A DNA stretch of 64,000 bases from positions 310,001-374,000 of the forward strand of contig RCTD01000004.1 in assembly GCA_014898415.1 (NCBI GenBank), given 5' to 3'. This document shows positions 1-13,503 of the stretch, one piece after another; position 1 is the stretch's first letter; every line of letters begins with the position of its first letter. The DNA comes from Stromatinia cepivora. Lineage: Eukaryota > Ascomycota > Leotiomycetes > Helotiales > Sclerotiniaceae. The position numbers were made by a program, and so were the translations under genes. Below the pieces are notes generated by a model, which was not told the origin of the DNA, searched no databases, and was given only the letters and a program-made list of their open reading frames with translations.

Positions 1-2650
1 ATAAACAGGATGATTATTTAAAACAAAAACAATTATAAAGATTTCATTTACTTATTTATTTTTATAGATCAAAAAATCCTTGATTTATTTATCAAGTATA
101 TTTCAGATTTATTATTTATAAACAAATTGATCTTGAGGGAAGATATAAATCTAAAGGATAATAATAAAAATAAAGAAATCGATCTAGAATTATCTAATTC
201 ATTTAATCCTTCAAATAATAAGAATAAAGTATACAATAAAGATATACAAATATTAATCAATCCTTCTATTGAAGAAACTGAAGAAATCGATTCTTTTATT
301 AAAAAACAATTATATTTTATAAATAAAGATATTGATATTGTTTAAAAAGATATCTATAATAATAATACAGATCCCAATCTTATTAAATATATTGATATAA
401 GGATTATAGAGTATAAACCTATTAATTATATTATCGAAATTCTTTATAATATATATGAAAATAATCCAGAGATTGTTCTAATCGATTAATTTCAATATTC
501 TAAAAGGAAATATATATATTAAAATAATCAATCAAAATATTCTATAAAGGAAATCCAGTTATTACAAAGATTATTATATTCTATATATTCATTTGATCGA
601 TTTATAAAGAATTCGCAGATTTATAATCTCGAATAGATACTTAAAAAAGCTTATATTATAAGGATTGAAATACCCAGAGCTTAGATCAATCCATTTGAGT
701 TTCAATTATACAATTACCATTCGAAATCATCTCTCTTTCAGGAATTATCTAGCTTTCGTATCCCAGAGCAATCAGTATATATATGAAAGTAATTGTATAT
801 ACAATAATACCATCAAAGAAACAATCCCAATACTAGATCCTATATAAAAATTGTTATATTTCAAAGAACAAACTTAATAAACTTATTCTATTTAAACAAT
901 TTTTATTTTACATTTTGATTTGATCAATAAAGAATAAACAATATAAAGAAATATTCTCAATTTGTAATAATTCATAATATAATCATTATTGGAATTGAAA
1001 TAAAACCATTATTACCTTTTATCTGATTTACAATTAATGGATTATAGATAATATTACTTCCTTGAATTTATATATTTATAATTCCAAAGTTACTTTGTTT
1101 TTATTATCAATTAGAAAATCATCAAATAGGATATTAATTCAAATAGAATTACGATCTTGAAGTTAATAATCTTAAAACAAGGAAAATCTAATATGAAATC
1201 GATTTTGGATTGGAATCTACAAAACCGATCCTTTTTTAATAAATGTTTATATATAAATGCAATAATCAAGGTTTAATTATTCATTGTTGTTTATATTTAG
1301 TAATATAAGAAGATCTTCAAATTAAGAGTATTATTAAAATTATTTATATTATTATATTAACAAATTGATCATTTCAAATTATAATGATAATTATTGTTAA
1401 ATATGATTTCGAAATAAAGCAATATGATATAATCAATATTTTCGTTAATATTTTATATGATTTTTTCAGTATTCCAATTATATATTATCTATTTGATAGA
1501 TATAAGATTTCAAACAAAAATGTTATAATCGATCGAGTTTTGTATGATCTATAAGATTCCCTAATTATATGGTTTAGGGATTTCATTCGAATATTTAAGA
1601 AATTAGGATTGATATAATATAAAAAGGAATTATATTTATATATTAATTTAGAGTATATTGTTATAATTCTTTTTTTTATAGATAATATTCAAATTATTTA
1701 TTATAAAAAAAACGAATCAATTATTATAAAGATCATCGAGAGAATTAAAGTTATATATAAATTACAAGATTTAGGAAACATTAAATAGTTTTTAGGTATA
1801 TATATATTTTATAATCAATCCAAAAAAAATTGTAATTAATTTATAATATATATATTGAAAAGATTGCTAAGAAATTCAAAACAACAAATAGGATAGCAAG
1901 TATATTATTTTTGATAATAGTATTTCGGAAAAATCAGGGTTAAGTTTTTGTATATATTATAAAAATGTATTAAGAGAAAATAGATTCAGTATTATATATT
2001 ACAATTATTATAAAAGCGGATGTATTATTCGTTGTTTTGTAATTGAGCCATTATTTGATCAATTTATTGAATGATTATATGAAAATTGTTGATTATTGTT
2101 TACAATATTTATGGAATATAAGGTATCTTACAATCCAATATAATAATGATCAAATATTACAATTTTTCGTTTTCTTAGATATTTCTTTTATAGATAATCT
2201 AGATATTTATTAATTATTTTAAGGATATATTATATTTCTTTTTGATAATCTAATTATATAGAAAGTATTCAAATAAGATACTATAATTATCTCGATTATC
2301 GAAATAGAATTTTTCGAAATCGAATGTATATCAAAAGAAATTATAATAATCTTATATTTCTTAAAAAAGATCGATTTAGTAATAAAAGAATTTATAATAA
2401 TCTTCTATAACAATCAATAAATGATTAGATTGATAATTGATAAAAATAAATGGATTATTATAAAACTATATTATATAGATATTCAAAATATATGATTATA
2501 TTAAGAATATTCAAAAGAGAACTTTTATATAATCTATTTATCGATTATCGATATAATTATTGATAGATTTATTAAAAACCTTATAAAACAAAAATTCGAA
2601 TATTTTCGATCTTTTTTCAATTTATAAAATGTGAGTAATAGAATTATAGA
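1..2650 (+). mobile_element. Copia retrotransposon remnant (Copia-D1), cut by the left window edge
   Basis: The plus strand reads through a decayed Copia polyprotein in which nearly every stop can be explained by a C-to-T or G-to-A change. The reverse transcriptase is the clearest part (about 1,400-1,850): a frame resembling the Copia YGL box appears near 1,540 and an FxDD-like site (FIDN here) near 1,675. RNase H-like sequence follows to about 2,600. Gag and integrase parts to the left are not clearly readable, and no LTR pair is visible. The same RT segment recurs at 13504-13945, so this family has at least two copies here. It is AT-rich and non-functional. The right boundary is approximate. 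Confidence 0.7.
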
Positions 2651-2722
2651 ATTTGAGTAACAACAATTATAGAATTTGAATAATAACAATCTGGATTATA
2701 GAATTTGGATAACAATAATTTG
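2638..2722. repeat. Imperfect short tandem repeat after Copia-D1
   Basis: About three imperfect copies of a 23-30 bp unit built on TTATAGAATTTGAGTAACAA lie directly after the RNase H-like end of Copia-D1. They may be remains of its 3' untranslated region. I see no coding potential. Confidence 0.5.
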
Positions 2723-4884
2723 GAGTTTGTAATTCTTCCTTTTAATATAAATAAAATAAATCCTATTTGGTATTCCAAATCATTATATTTTTTATAATGT
2801 GTTTTAATTTGTATATTTTATATTCATTAGAAAACAAAGAACAATTAAGATCGATCATTTCTCCATTCTTCATTTTCCTATTCTCGAAGAAGGATAAACT
2901 TTTTTCTAAATTCAATAGTTTGAAATTCAAATAAAAAAGCTTTTGGATTATCTACAATAGTTAAGGAATAAGGAACAATTGAAGCAATTGAAGTTATTAG
3001 TACCATTAATACTACAAAAGCCAAAGGATTATCCCTTCTTTCTCTTTTCTTTGAATATATTATCTGCTCTTTTCTTTTCTTCTTTTCTATTATTCTTTCT
3101 TTTTTATTTTCATTATTATTCTCCAAAATTACAATATACTTTTTCCATTCGGTTTTTCGAGAACTCTAATAAATAATATAGGAAGGAAAAAGGGAATGAT
3201 GATATAAAAGTGAAAGAACAATTTCTCTTTTCTTCTTAATCTCTAATATCATCTTTATTATAATTCTATATCCCTATTTGGATTATATAATCAACGATTA
3301 ATATATTATAAAGGTAAAAGGTAAACGAAAAACTTATTTTTGAATTTTGTTGATAAATGATGATATAGTAATTTATTAAAGAATAGAAAAAAGTTAGTAA
3401 AGAAATATACAAATAAATATTATAATTTCAATATCAATGATTATTTAGTTTAGAAGAATCAATAAAATATTTATTATAGAAATTATATTTCTTAATAATT
3501 AATGATTTTATATATCGAATATATAAATAATCGTTTTTTTTTTTACAATTCCTTTTATCTTTTGTTTTAATTAAAGAACTAACAACTTTCGATAACCTTT
3601 TTTTTTTTTCTTTTTTATTTAATTCATTATCCAAAAAACCTAATATCGAAAAATCAAATGAATTATTATTATCAAATAAAAAAACCTTTTTTTTTTTCTT
3701 TTTTTTATCAAACAATCCTTACCTCGATAATTATAAATATAGGATTAATAAAATCTTTCAATTATATAATAAAATTCAAAAATGAAATCTACCTTCAAAT
3801 TACTATTTGAATTTATAACAAACAATTGATTATAACAAATAATAATTCCTTTGATAAGGGGGAGTAGTTTTTGAAATAGATAATTATATATCATTTTAGG
3901 AGTAAATTTAGTTAAACTATACTCCTAAAAATCGATATCTTGATTTGTTATCTATACTAAATTTATTAATTCTTTTTATTCGATTTATTAATCCTTTAAA
4001 GAAATATTAAAATCTTCTTTTGTATTTAACTCTTTCAAAAAATTTTTTTCAATTATTGTTTATTTAATATAATTGAAATTCGTTTGTTTAATCTTCTTAA
4101 ACCCCGAAATCTTAAATATAATAATGATCAATAAGAATTTGATTAAAAACAAAAACGAAAATATGAAAAGGGGATTTATATACCTTTAAAAATTCATTTA
4201 TTTTATTTCGTTATTGCGATTAATACATTATAATCTAGCAACTATATATATTCTCAATTATTATACCACAGAATCGATTATTCATTTGTATTCTTCTAAT
4301 AGAAAACTTTCTTTTTATTGTTCAAAATCTTGATTTCGAAGAATATCGTAAATAACAAATTGAATATCAAAAGAAATTTGCGATTTATATACAATTAAAT
4401 TCTTCTTTATTCCAAAAATATCAGAATCATTTTAGGTTTATATATTACACTATTCCTTTATTGATATTTATTTATAATCATTTTGTATATTCATTTATGA
4501 ATTATATAAATTGCTATTTTCTATATCTTTCCATTTGTTTCAGATTGCCTTTCGATTTAGAGAATATATTACAGAAAGCTTTATAATCCTCTATATCTTA
4601 TAAAAAATCAAAATATATACTTTCCAATCGGAATAAAGAATCCATTAGCCCTTACCAATCTATTAATTAATAAAGTGATCTTAATATCCTAATAAATAGA
4701 AATCTAATTTAATTAAGGTATATATCGATTAAATAACCATTTATTTATTTTATATATATAACTTTTGATTCATATAATCAAGAACAAATCATTCAATTCT
4801 TTTACTCTACCAATTATGTGTACCATTTATTCCCCGATCCCTGAAAGTGCTCTGTAATCATACTATCCCGTGATAATATAATAT
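2723..4884. other. AT-rich, RIP-decayed sequence of unresolved identity
   Basis: This stretch is strongly AT-rich with long T and A runs. Two short frames on the minus strand (2878-3126, 3434-3715) are Lys/Asn-rich and match no family I know. A purine tract, AAGGGGGAGTAG at about 3857-3868, resembles a retroelement polypurine tract, but I could not pair it with LTRs. It should contain either the missing 3' half of the neighbouring Copia-H or whatever replaced it. The part near 4,800-4,880 is less AT-biased and may be a separate small insertion. Confidence 0.4.
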
Positions 4885-5749
4885 TCTTAATGTTTTTTTG
4901 ATATATTTAATATTATTTGAATTCTATTATAAATCATTAGGATACTTTTATATCAATAATAATACCCTAAAATTCTTTGTTATTATATTTCGAAAAGAAA
5001 GCTTTGTATTCTTTGATCTTATTAATTGATTTATTAATAAGACCAATCAGAATATATATTATTACTTTATCGAATAAATTCATTACAATTTCTTTTCCGT
5101 TAATTGATCTGTAGAATGAGATTCAAATATATTTTGGATCGTTATTCTTTATATCCTTCTTTGAATTATTTTGAATATATATTATGAATTTTTTATTAAT
5201 ATTGATATCTAATAAAGTTCCTTTATATTCAATAATATATTATTCGAAATATAATTCAAAATCTTTATCATTGCCTTTGAATAATTCCTTATATTTATAT
5301 TTCGATTCAATTCGTTCAACTTTTGTATACTTATTTGATTAATAGTTTTTTTTTTTATAAACGAAATATCTTTTAATTTCTTTTATATAAATAAAGAATC
5401 ATTGATTAAATTTGTATTTGTAATTGTATTTAGGGTTCTTTTAATTATATATTCGATTTATATAGAATATTTTATTTTCGTTTGAATATGATTTCTTATA
5501 TATAAAGATAAAACTTTATAAATCTTTAATGAATCCGATTATAGATTTTGAAGATCAATAATATATTTGATTATATATTAATATATAATTATATATATTG
5601 AAGATCTTTTTTTAAATATATATAATTATTTGAAATTCTTTTAATAAATCTTTTTGAAAATATCGAAATTTGATGATTATAATATCCAGGTATTCTAATA
5701 TCGATTTTCTAGGATTCTATACAATAATTATTTTGAATATTATATAATC

Positions 5750-6322
5750 TTATTTTTCTATGAATCTATATTGATACCCTTTTTCTTCGAAAAATGTTTT
5801 CATCATTTTATAGATGCTTTTTATTATATTTGAAATATAATTGAAATTCGAATAATAGAATATAAAAATCTTTTCCTTTAGTATTATAAAAAATACTTTT
5901 ATATAAAAATTTAAATGGATATCAATTCTCTCACAATGATTAAGGAAAGTGATATACTTGTAATCGAAGTTATTATCTTGATCAATATATTTGTTAATAT
6001 TATCATAAAGTTTCTCAAGGTTTTCAAGATTATAATCGATATTATTATTATATATATAATTGAATAATTTATCCTTATAATTTCTTAAACCATAGTTTTT
6101 TTCATTATTAAATAAATCTCTTCCTCCTCTGTTATTTCTGCAGAAATATATATAAATATCATTTCGATTTATATTATCTATCTTACAATCATTTCCAAAA
6201 TATTTATTATTATTTAAGGGTTTCTTATTGTCAAATAATCTATTTGATAATCCTTTACTATAAATAGATTTTTTTCCATTTGATAGTTTTTTATCTTTGA
6301 ATAATGTATTATTATCATACAA
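5750..6322 (-). CDS. Gag-like protein of Copia-H (left copy), open but probably non-functional
   Basis: A 190-codon frame that is Asn-, Lys- and Tyr-rich, as expected of a protein read from RIP-decayed DNA. The same protein is found in the right-hand Copia-H, where the first 90 codons lie at 35861-36133 and the rest resumes at 52845 after the Copia-B insertion. Comparing the two gives the family reading frame and shows this one still happens to lack stops. No zinc knuckle is visible in this piece. Position between the LTR/leader and pol is the reason for calling it Gag-like. I cannot assign a domain, and expression is unlikely. Confidence 0.5.
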   Translation of the reverse strand: MYDNNTLFKDKKLSNGKKSIYSKGLSNRLFDNKKPLNNNKYFGNDCKIDNINRNDIYIYFCRNNRGGRDLFNNEKNYGLRNYKDKLFNYIYNNNIDYNLENLEKLYDNINKYIDQDNNFDYKYITFLNHCERIDIHLNFYIKVFFIILKEKIFIFYYSNFNYISNIIKSIYKMMKTFFEEKGYQYRFIEK

Positions 6323-6338
6323 TAATTATAATAATATT

Positions 6339-6504
6339 TGTTGGAAATGAGGCCATCATAGGATTAGAATTGAGGTCACGAAACCACAATAGTGCACAGA
6401 CCATATTTGGGGATAACCTTAATTCTATTTCTACTAGAATTATATATCTTTAGTTTAATCTATATAATTAATAATATTACTATTTCCTATATCAAAAGTT
6501 AACA
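6339..6504 (+). repeat. 5' LTR of Copia-C
   Basis: A 166-bp long terminal repeat, TG...CA ended, paired with 11659-11824. The two LTRs differ mainly by transitions (for example GAGGTCACG against GAGGTTACG), as expected of RIP after insertion. The sequence just inside (GATTATAAGATCCGG) is where the primer-binding site should be, but I cannot match it to a tRNA. Confidence 0.9.
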
Positions 6505-6984
6505 GATTATAAGATCCGGTTATATAATAATGATTAAAAAGTAAAGCAAATCGAGAAAGGATTAATATAGTTAATAGGGATGGAATAAAGTGAAAATCAG
6601 AGTTTTTATATAGTATTATCGAAGTAAAGTTGAAATATAATAATACAGTTTATAATTTATAATATTATAGACCAAAACGGAGAGTAGTCTATATAATGCT
6701 GATACAGAATTATAACAAAAACGAAAAGCAAATTCGCATAATTATAAGAAAATATATTACAATATAATTTTATGAATTTTTTTTTTTTTATTGTTTTATT
6801 TTTATATTTCTTTATTATTTTAAATTTATTTGCTATATATTTTTTTTAAGATTGTTTTAAAAATCTGAAGATTATCTTCGATACTCATCAAATAACAAGA
6901 AACCTTTATAATATCGAAATCAAATAATCCTTCGAAATTTGATCAAAACAATTATAAACGATAATTTAAACAAACGAAAATATA

Positions 6985-9900
6985 ATTGAAAGAGAAAAGA
7001 TGATTTTATACAATTGATCAAATATTAGATGAATATATATAAATTGCAGGATCTAATATAGTATCTGTTTATAAGATCAATGGTTATATATATTACAATA
7101 TCGAATTGAAATCGGAATATTTAAAGAATAAAGCGAATATATTATTATATATTTGTACAATATTCAATAATAATGATGAAGTCCTTACCAATGAATATTC
7201 AACAGTATATATATTCTGAAGATATTTTAAATCAAAATATACCAAAATCAATACAATTATAATCAATATATATATAACGATGATCCAAAACTTCAAATTT
7301 CAATCCAATATTTATCCCAATATAATTATTATCGAAATCTAGGATAAATTGAAAGAATACAAAAGGAAATTAGGAATTATAAATAAAAACTATCGATTAA
7401 TATATCAAAATATTATTTTGTTTTTAATTTTAATATATAATCTTTTAATTGATTATTAAAGAATAATGAATATATTGGATATTCAAATTAATTTTAGTAT
7501 TGATAATAAGATTAAGTATTTATAAACTAAAGAATTTTGTTTTAAGAATAAATCAAAATTAATATAAATTATAAAAAGATTTAAATATATTTTTTAATAT
7601 TAAAAATCAAATTTCAAGATTTCAAATAATATTTGTGATTTATATCAAAAAGAAAATTATTATATATAAAATTATCTATATTTAATATAAATCAATAAAT
7701 TTCTTTATAATTATTTTTATTATTAAAAAAAAAAGGGATTATTGAATCCAAAGAAGATCTATTTCAATAAAAAAGATCAAATATACTTTATTAATAATAT
7801 CTTTAAATCAAATTTTGATATTAAAAATATAATAAAGGAAGATTACAATTTGATAAAGAAAATTATTAATAAAACTTCTTTTAGCAAATAATATACTAAT
7901 ATAAGCGCTTCTTTATATATATCTAATTAATCTTTATTATTTAGATTAATAAAATTTATTATTAAACGAAGAATAAAGATTAATAAAGGAATAATATATT
8001 ATCATTATTAGAATTTAATGAATATAATGTATAAAGATAATTCTAAAATATTATTTTCAAATATATTATATATATTAAAATTAAAAGTAAATTTGTTATT
8101 AAAAAAAAGGATCTATGAAATAAAATTATAAAGAGAATTCAACTTTCATTATATATATTTCAAAAAGAATAATAAGAAAATCATTTATATTAAAATACAA
8201 AACGAAATATATATGATTTCATATATAATCAAAAAATATAAAGATATAGTTCTCTATTCTAATATATATCAAAATGATCAGAAAAAAGACTTTTCTTCAA
8301 AGATAATCAATGGTATTAAAGGTATCGATAACAAATTAATATTCAAAAAGAAAAAAAAATATTTATTATAGTATCGAAAATTCAATTATCTAGATCCAAA
8401 TAAAATCAAGAATCTATATAAGATATTCAATATAATCAAATTGATAAAGATCCTAATTAAATTAAATATCTACGAAATATATATATTTATCAAGATAATT
8501 AATTATATTCCGAAACAATTGAATCTATATAAATCAAAAAGATTCGAATTTATATATTTCAATATTACAGAATTATTCCTAAAATCGATTTAAGGGAATT
8601 GTTATTTTATATTGATTATTAATAATTATACAAAAGTAAATTGAATTATATTATTTAAACAAAAAGATAATGTAATTCAAATATTGAAAATTTGGAAAAA
8701 GGAGATGAAATTAGTTATTGAAGAAAAGATTATTATAGTCAGGATTGATAATATATTGGAATTCTTATAAATTATTTGTAAATAATCATTAGGTATATAA
8801 TCCAAAATTATAATAATTATTTTTTTATATCAAAACAGATTTGCAAAACGGAATATAAGGATTGCAAAAATAGATATAAAAATAATATTAAAAGAAACTG
8901 AATTATTATTAGAATTTTGAAATGAAGTTATAAAATATAATATTTATATTAAAAATCATATTAATATTAATCTTAATATAAACAGAATAGATTAATCCCT
9001 TATAGAAGTTTTTATAAATATAATATTAAATATAAAGATATATAAAATTTAAAAGAATAAATGTTATATTTATATTAATCCTAAAATTATTCCGAAAGAA
9101 TAGAAATACAATAAATTGTGGGATATTTCGAAAATTAGTGTATTTTTAAGGTACTCAAAAGTTATAAATAAATATATCAAAGTATATTCTCCAAAATTAG
9201 ATTATATATTTCGATCAAATAGAATAATTATAAATGAATTTTATCAAAAAGAAGATTTGGATTTTAAATTAAAAAATTATAAATCAAGTTTATAAGAAAT
9301 AAAGAATATAAAATTAAATCGAAAATCTTATAATAAATCAGTAACAAATAAGGTATTTTTTCTATTTTCAACATCAAATGTAATATCTGGATCATTTTCA
9401 TTCTAAATGTTCTTTCCAATAGATATTATATCGAATTCAATGATTATATTAAATACCCTAATTATCGAATTGAAATCAAATAAATTAAATATATCAATAT
9501 TAATATATAATAAAAATGAAGATAACAATATTTAGAAAACAAATCAAGAATCTTCTTCCAAAGATATTTCAAATATCGAATCCATTATTTTAAAGAGTCC
9601 AGTTTAAAAGTCAATTTTTGTAAACCCTGAATTTATATTAGAAACAAAATTTAAAATTGTTTTAAATTTTATTGATAAATCTATTTCAATAAGATCAAAA
9701 AGTAAAGTAAATCTATAATTATTTGAGATCAAATAAAAGGATGAAATGGATCTTAAAAACAAATCCTTAAGATATTTAATACGAAAACAAAAAAAAGATA
9801 TAGAATAAGATTTTGAAAAAAAACAGAAAAGCAAAATTATAAGGATATTAATTGCGATATCTATACAAATTAAAATTCAAGAAAATATAAAATATATTAT

Positions 9901-11626
9901 AATTATAATTTTAATTATTTACAAAATGAATCTTTATATTAAAGATAAGATTGTTTTAGATTTCATAATTTCGTTGATAGATATAAATAATATAGAAAAT
10001 ATAGTATATCCGATCGAAAAAGTTCTAAGAATTAAAATACCAAAAATTTATAAAGAAACAATATCGGATCGAGAATATTTTGAAAAATAAAAGAAAATTA
10101 TTCAAAAAGAAATTATATTTTTGATTCAAAATAATATTTGGAAAGAATATATACTTCCTAAAAAAAGTAATCTGGTTTTGACAAAATAAATATTTATAAT
10201 TAAAATCAAGAATAACAAAGTAAAACGATTCAAAACAAGATTAGTAATTCGAGGATTCAATCAAATATTAGGAAAGAATTACAATAAAATATTTATATTA
10301 ATAATAAAGCTAAATATATTTAAATTATTCCTAACTATTATTGCAAAAGAAAATTTGGAATATTTATATTTCGATATCAAAAACGCTTTTATCGAATTAT
10401 ATTTGAAGGAAAAGATCTATTTCAAATTACCTCAAGATATTAAAATCAAAAAGGGATATATATTATAAGTTCTACAAAGTCTATATAATTTGAAGCAAAT
10501 TGAAAGAGATTGAAGTTTATTATTGAAAAAAGAGTTTTTAGATATAGATTTTGTATAAAGTTTAGTAAATCCATATCTATATATATTCAAAGATTATAAT
10601 ATAATATTACTAATATATATCAACAATATCGTTATTGTATTATATATATCATTGTAAATCATTTGATTCGATGAAAAACTATCAATCCGTTTTAACACCA
10701 AAAATCTAGGGGAGATTAGTAAGATCCTAAATGTTAAAGTTATTCATAATAAAAAAATATATATATTAATTATAAATCAAAAAGAATATCTCGATATTAT
10801 ACTAACCAAATACAATATTATATATAAACAATATCAAATCAAGAAACTATCAATAATGAATTATACCTATCTCCGACTAGCAATTGATAATGATGAACTA
10901 ATAGATGTGAATGAATATCAATAATAAATAGGAAATATGATTTATTCAATAATATATACTCAATCAAATATAGTATTCTCAATTAGAAGACTTTCACAAT
11001 TTATAGCAAAATCAATAAAATATTATATTATAGCTTTGAAGAATCTAATATGATATTTATAATCAATAATCAAATAAAAACTATGATTCGGATTAAAGAG
11101 AGTATAATCTAACATCTATAAAGAATACAATATACTTGATAATACAATAAAGGTATATACAAATATAGATTAAACTAATAACAAATATAACCGGAAAAGT
11201 GTTTCAAAAGGAATTATGATATTCTATAGAAGCCTTATATTATGGACTAATAAGAAATAAATATCTATAATTATTTCTAATATAAAATCAGAATATATTA
11301 CAATAGCAATGTTTATAAAACAAAGAAAATGGATTATATAAATATTCAAAGACCTATTCAGATCAAATTATATTGGAAAAAATGGAGATACAATTTAGAT
11401 ACTTAATAACAATCAAAATACTTTAGCTTTAATCAAGAATCTATATTTATATAAACAATTCAAATATATAGATATCAGTTATCATTTTATTAGGGATTTA
11501 ACAGAAAAAAAGAAAATCGTTATTAATTATATCAATATATACAATATAATTGCTAATAGAATGATGAAGTTTTATATAAAGATTGCTTTTGAAAGATTCA
11601 AGAAAATATTGGGATTAATAGCCTAA
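6985..11626 (+). pseudogene. Copia-C Gag-Pol polyprotein, decayed
   Basis: Domains follow Copia order. Gag-like sequence runs to about 7,450, a GAG-pre-integrase region lies near 8,060-8,300 and integrase-like sequence from about 8,370 to 8,960. Reverse transcriptase occupies about 10,080-10,830, with the family segment FDIKNAFIELYLKEKIYF at about 10,372-10,425 and YINN in place of YVDD near 10,618. RNase H runs from about 11,080 to the stop at 11624-11626. Dozens of TAA/TAG/TGA codons sit where CAA, CAG, CGA or TGG would be expected, and the catalytic DD of the RT is changed to NN. The protein is dead. Domain limits are by eye. Confidence 0.8.
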
Positions 11627-11658
11627 ACAAATCGAATAGGATATCCTTAATAAAGGAG

Positions 11659-11824
11659 TGTTGGAAATAAGGTCATTATAGGATTAGAATTGAGGTTACG
11701 AGATCACAATGGTATACAAACCATATTTGGGGATAACCTCAATTCTATTCCTATTAGAATTATACATCCTTAGTTCAACCTACATAGTCAACAATACTAC
11801 TACTTCCTGCATCAAAAGTTAACA
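11659..11824 (+). repeat. 3' LTR of Copia-C
   Basis: This 166-bp LTR follows the purine tract TAAAGGAG and is followed by the ATATT target duplication. It keeps more C and G than the 5' copy, for example in TTCAACCTACATAGTCAACA. Confidence 0.9.
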
Positions 11825-12760
11825 ATATTGAATATTGTTTTTATCCTGAATCTTGATATTTATTATCTAGAAGTTCCTTAAATACATAAGATCCCGGTTT
11901 CTTGCCTAATTATAATAATTAAATTCCTTTATATTGTATTGAAAATAATTGCTTTACATTTATTTGTACAAATTGTTCTTTCTTTTTAAAATTAAATAAA
12001 GGTATTAAATCTTTAAAAATGATATCCAGATATATATTATTATCGAATATCTTGATTTGATTTAGAATGGTTTTTGATCGAAATTGAAAATATCGATCTA
12101 TTTTTATCTCTCGAATTTGTTCATTTGATTATAATATATATAAAATATAAAGCATTTCAATCAAAACCTTATTGATTATCAACTCCATATATTATATTAT
12201 CTTTTTGATAAATAAACCATTTGTTTTTAATTCAATACATAATCTGAATATAATCTTTGAATTGATGAATTTGAAATATTCAATTCTGAAATCTGCAAAA
12301 TCGCTATAATAATTATTCTATAAATCCTTATCAATATAATTATATATTATATAGAATTTCAATTTATATTTGCAAAAATCAATAATTTCCTAAAGGTTTT
12401 CTTTTATAAATATGAATTGATCGTATTTCTATTTGTTTATTTATTTATTATATTCTTTGTTTCTGATATATAAAATAATTGATATTGATGATAATAAAAT
12501 TTGTATTCTTTCAGAATGAAAAGTTATAAAAGAGTTTTCGAATATATCTGTTATAATTGTTATAATAATAATTATCATATATTTTCAGATTGTTTCGAAA
12601 TTAATCGTTACAAAGTTTTTAAGATAATCTTAAAAAAAAGCTTGAATATAGATTTGTAATATATAAAACATATATTGTAATAAAACTTCACTTATACTAT
12701 ATATAGTATTATTAAATCCTGAAAGTATTTCGAGATTAGGTTTGATTGATCGAATCGATC

Positions 12761-12830
12761 GAAATTGATCAAAATTGACCAAAATTGATCAAAATTGACC
12801 AAAATTGATCAAAATTGATCAAAGTGATTG
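12761..12830 (-). repeat. 10-bp tandem repeat in the Copia-H leader
   Basis: Seven consecutive 10-bp units of the form AAAATTGATC, with some GACC variants, lie between the 5' LTR and gag of the left Copia-H. The right-hand copy carries the matching array in the opposite orientation at about 34861-34920, so the repeat is a property of the family and not a local expansion. Confidence 0.75.
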
Positions 12831-13302
12831 GATTTGATTGGAGTAGTTTTGATCGAAATGAACAGAACAATTAGGATAATGAAATTAATCAAATCGAATT
12901 GATTAATCTCATATATAATTGATAATTTGTATAAAATGAATAAATGAAATAATTTTTCATAAGAAAATGGATATAACGAAAAATTCGAAATTGTTTTTAG
13001 ATTTTCTTTAAATGTATACTCTATATTGTCTAATAGATATATAATAAATATAAAATAATTGAATCAAAAAGTAAACTCCAAATTCATTATTAGATAACTA
13101 CTATTCTTAATTCTTCAATTCTTTTGGATTACTTAATAATTAAAGATTTATCCCTTGATATAAAAATACTTCATCTTACAACGAAATATCTTTATTCAAT
13201 TACAAAAACAAAATCGAAATTGATTTAGAATTTGTAATTCTTCATATCAGTTTCTAATATCTGATCTATAATATCATTATAACAAAAAAAAAAACTAATC
13301 AA

Positions 13303-13503
13303 TATCGGGACAATTATACATAGGGAAATAAGGTTTATCAATGAATATATAGAATTCTGTTAATACATTTTGATTTACCTAAAAAGCTAAAATCTATAAA
13401 GGGTAAAGATCTATATAATGATGCATACCGAGGCACTAGTGCGAGCACTAGTGCTCACGTGATCCTTACCATCCCTACCATGCATGTGATTCATATTCCG
13501 ACA
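13303..13503 (-). repeat. 5' LTR of the left Copia-H
   Basis: The LTR of about 201 bp matches the 203-bp LTR at 34179-34381 in reverse complement. It retains two copies of the palindrome GCACTAGTGC, one CACGTG and a TATATAG box within otherwise AT-rich DNA. The end next to 13504 is TGTCGGAATATG read on the minus strand. Confidence 0.85.

Larger units (their letters stand above)
6339..11824 (+). mobile_element. Complete but decayed Copia retrotransposon (Copia-C) nested in Copia-H
   Basis: The two LTRs (6339-6504 and 11659-11824) are each 166 bp, start TGTTGG and end TTAACA. The target duplication ATATT is present at 6334-6338 and 11825-11829. A purine tract (TAAAGGAG, 11651-11658) abuts the 3' LTR. 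The total is 5,486 bp, close to the 5.48 kb of its relative Copia-B once that one's insertion is subtracted. The corresponding stretch of the right-hand Copia-H (about 35,840-35,880) shows the uninterrupted site with a single AATAT, confirming the insertion. The element is antisense to its host. Confidence 0.93.
4885..13503 (-). mobile_element. Copia-H, left copy, truncated at its 3' side and interrupted by Copia-C
   Basis: This minus-strand copy belongs to the same family as the element at 34179-60091. Its 5' LTR is 13303-13503, followed leftwards by a leader with a 10-bp repeat, the interrupted leader/gag junction, the gag frame (5750-6322) and the start of pol. Homology to the right-hand copy (traced to its position near 53,990) stops near 4,885, and I found no 3' LTR anywhere to the left, so it is truncated or rearranged. 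The base next to the 5' LTR begins TGATC, the presumed target duplication, inside Copia-D2. All coding regions are decayed by transitions. Confidence 0.75.

Noticed and set aside
665..847. 60-codon plus frame in the left Copia block
   Set aside because: A chance frame within decayed Copia sequence, with no domain or start context.
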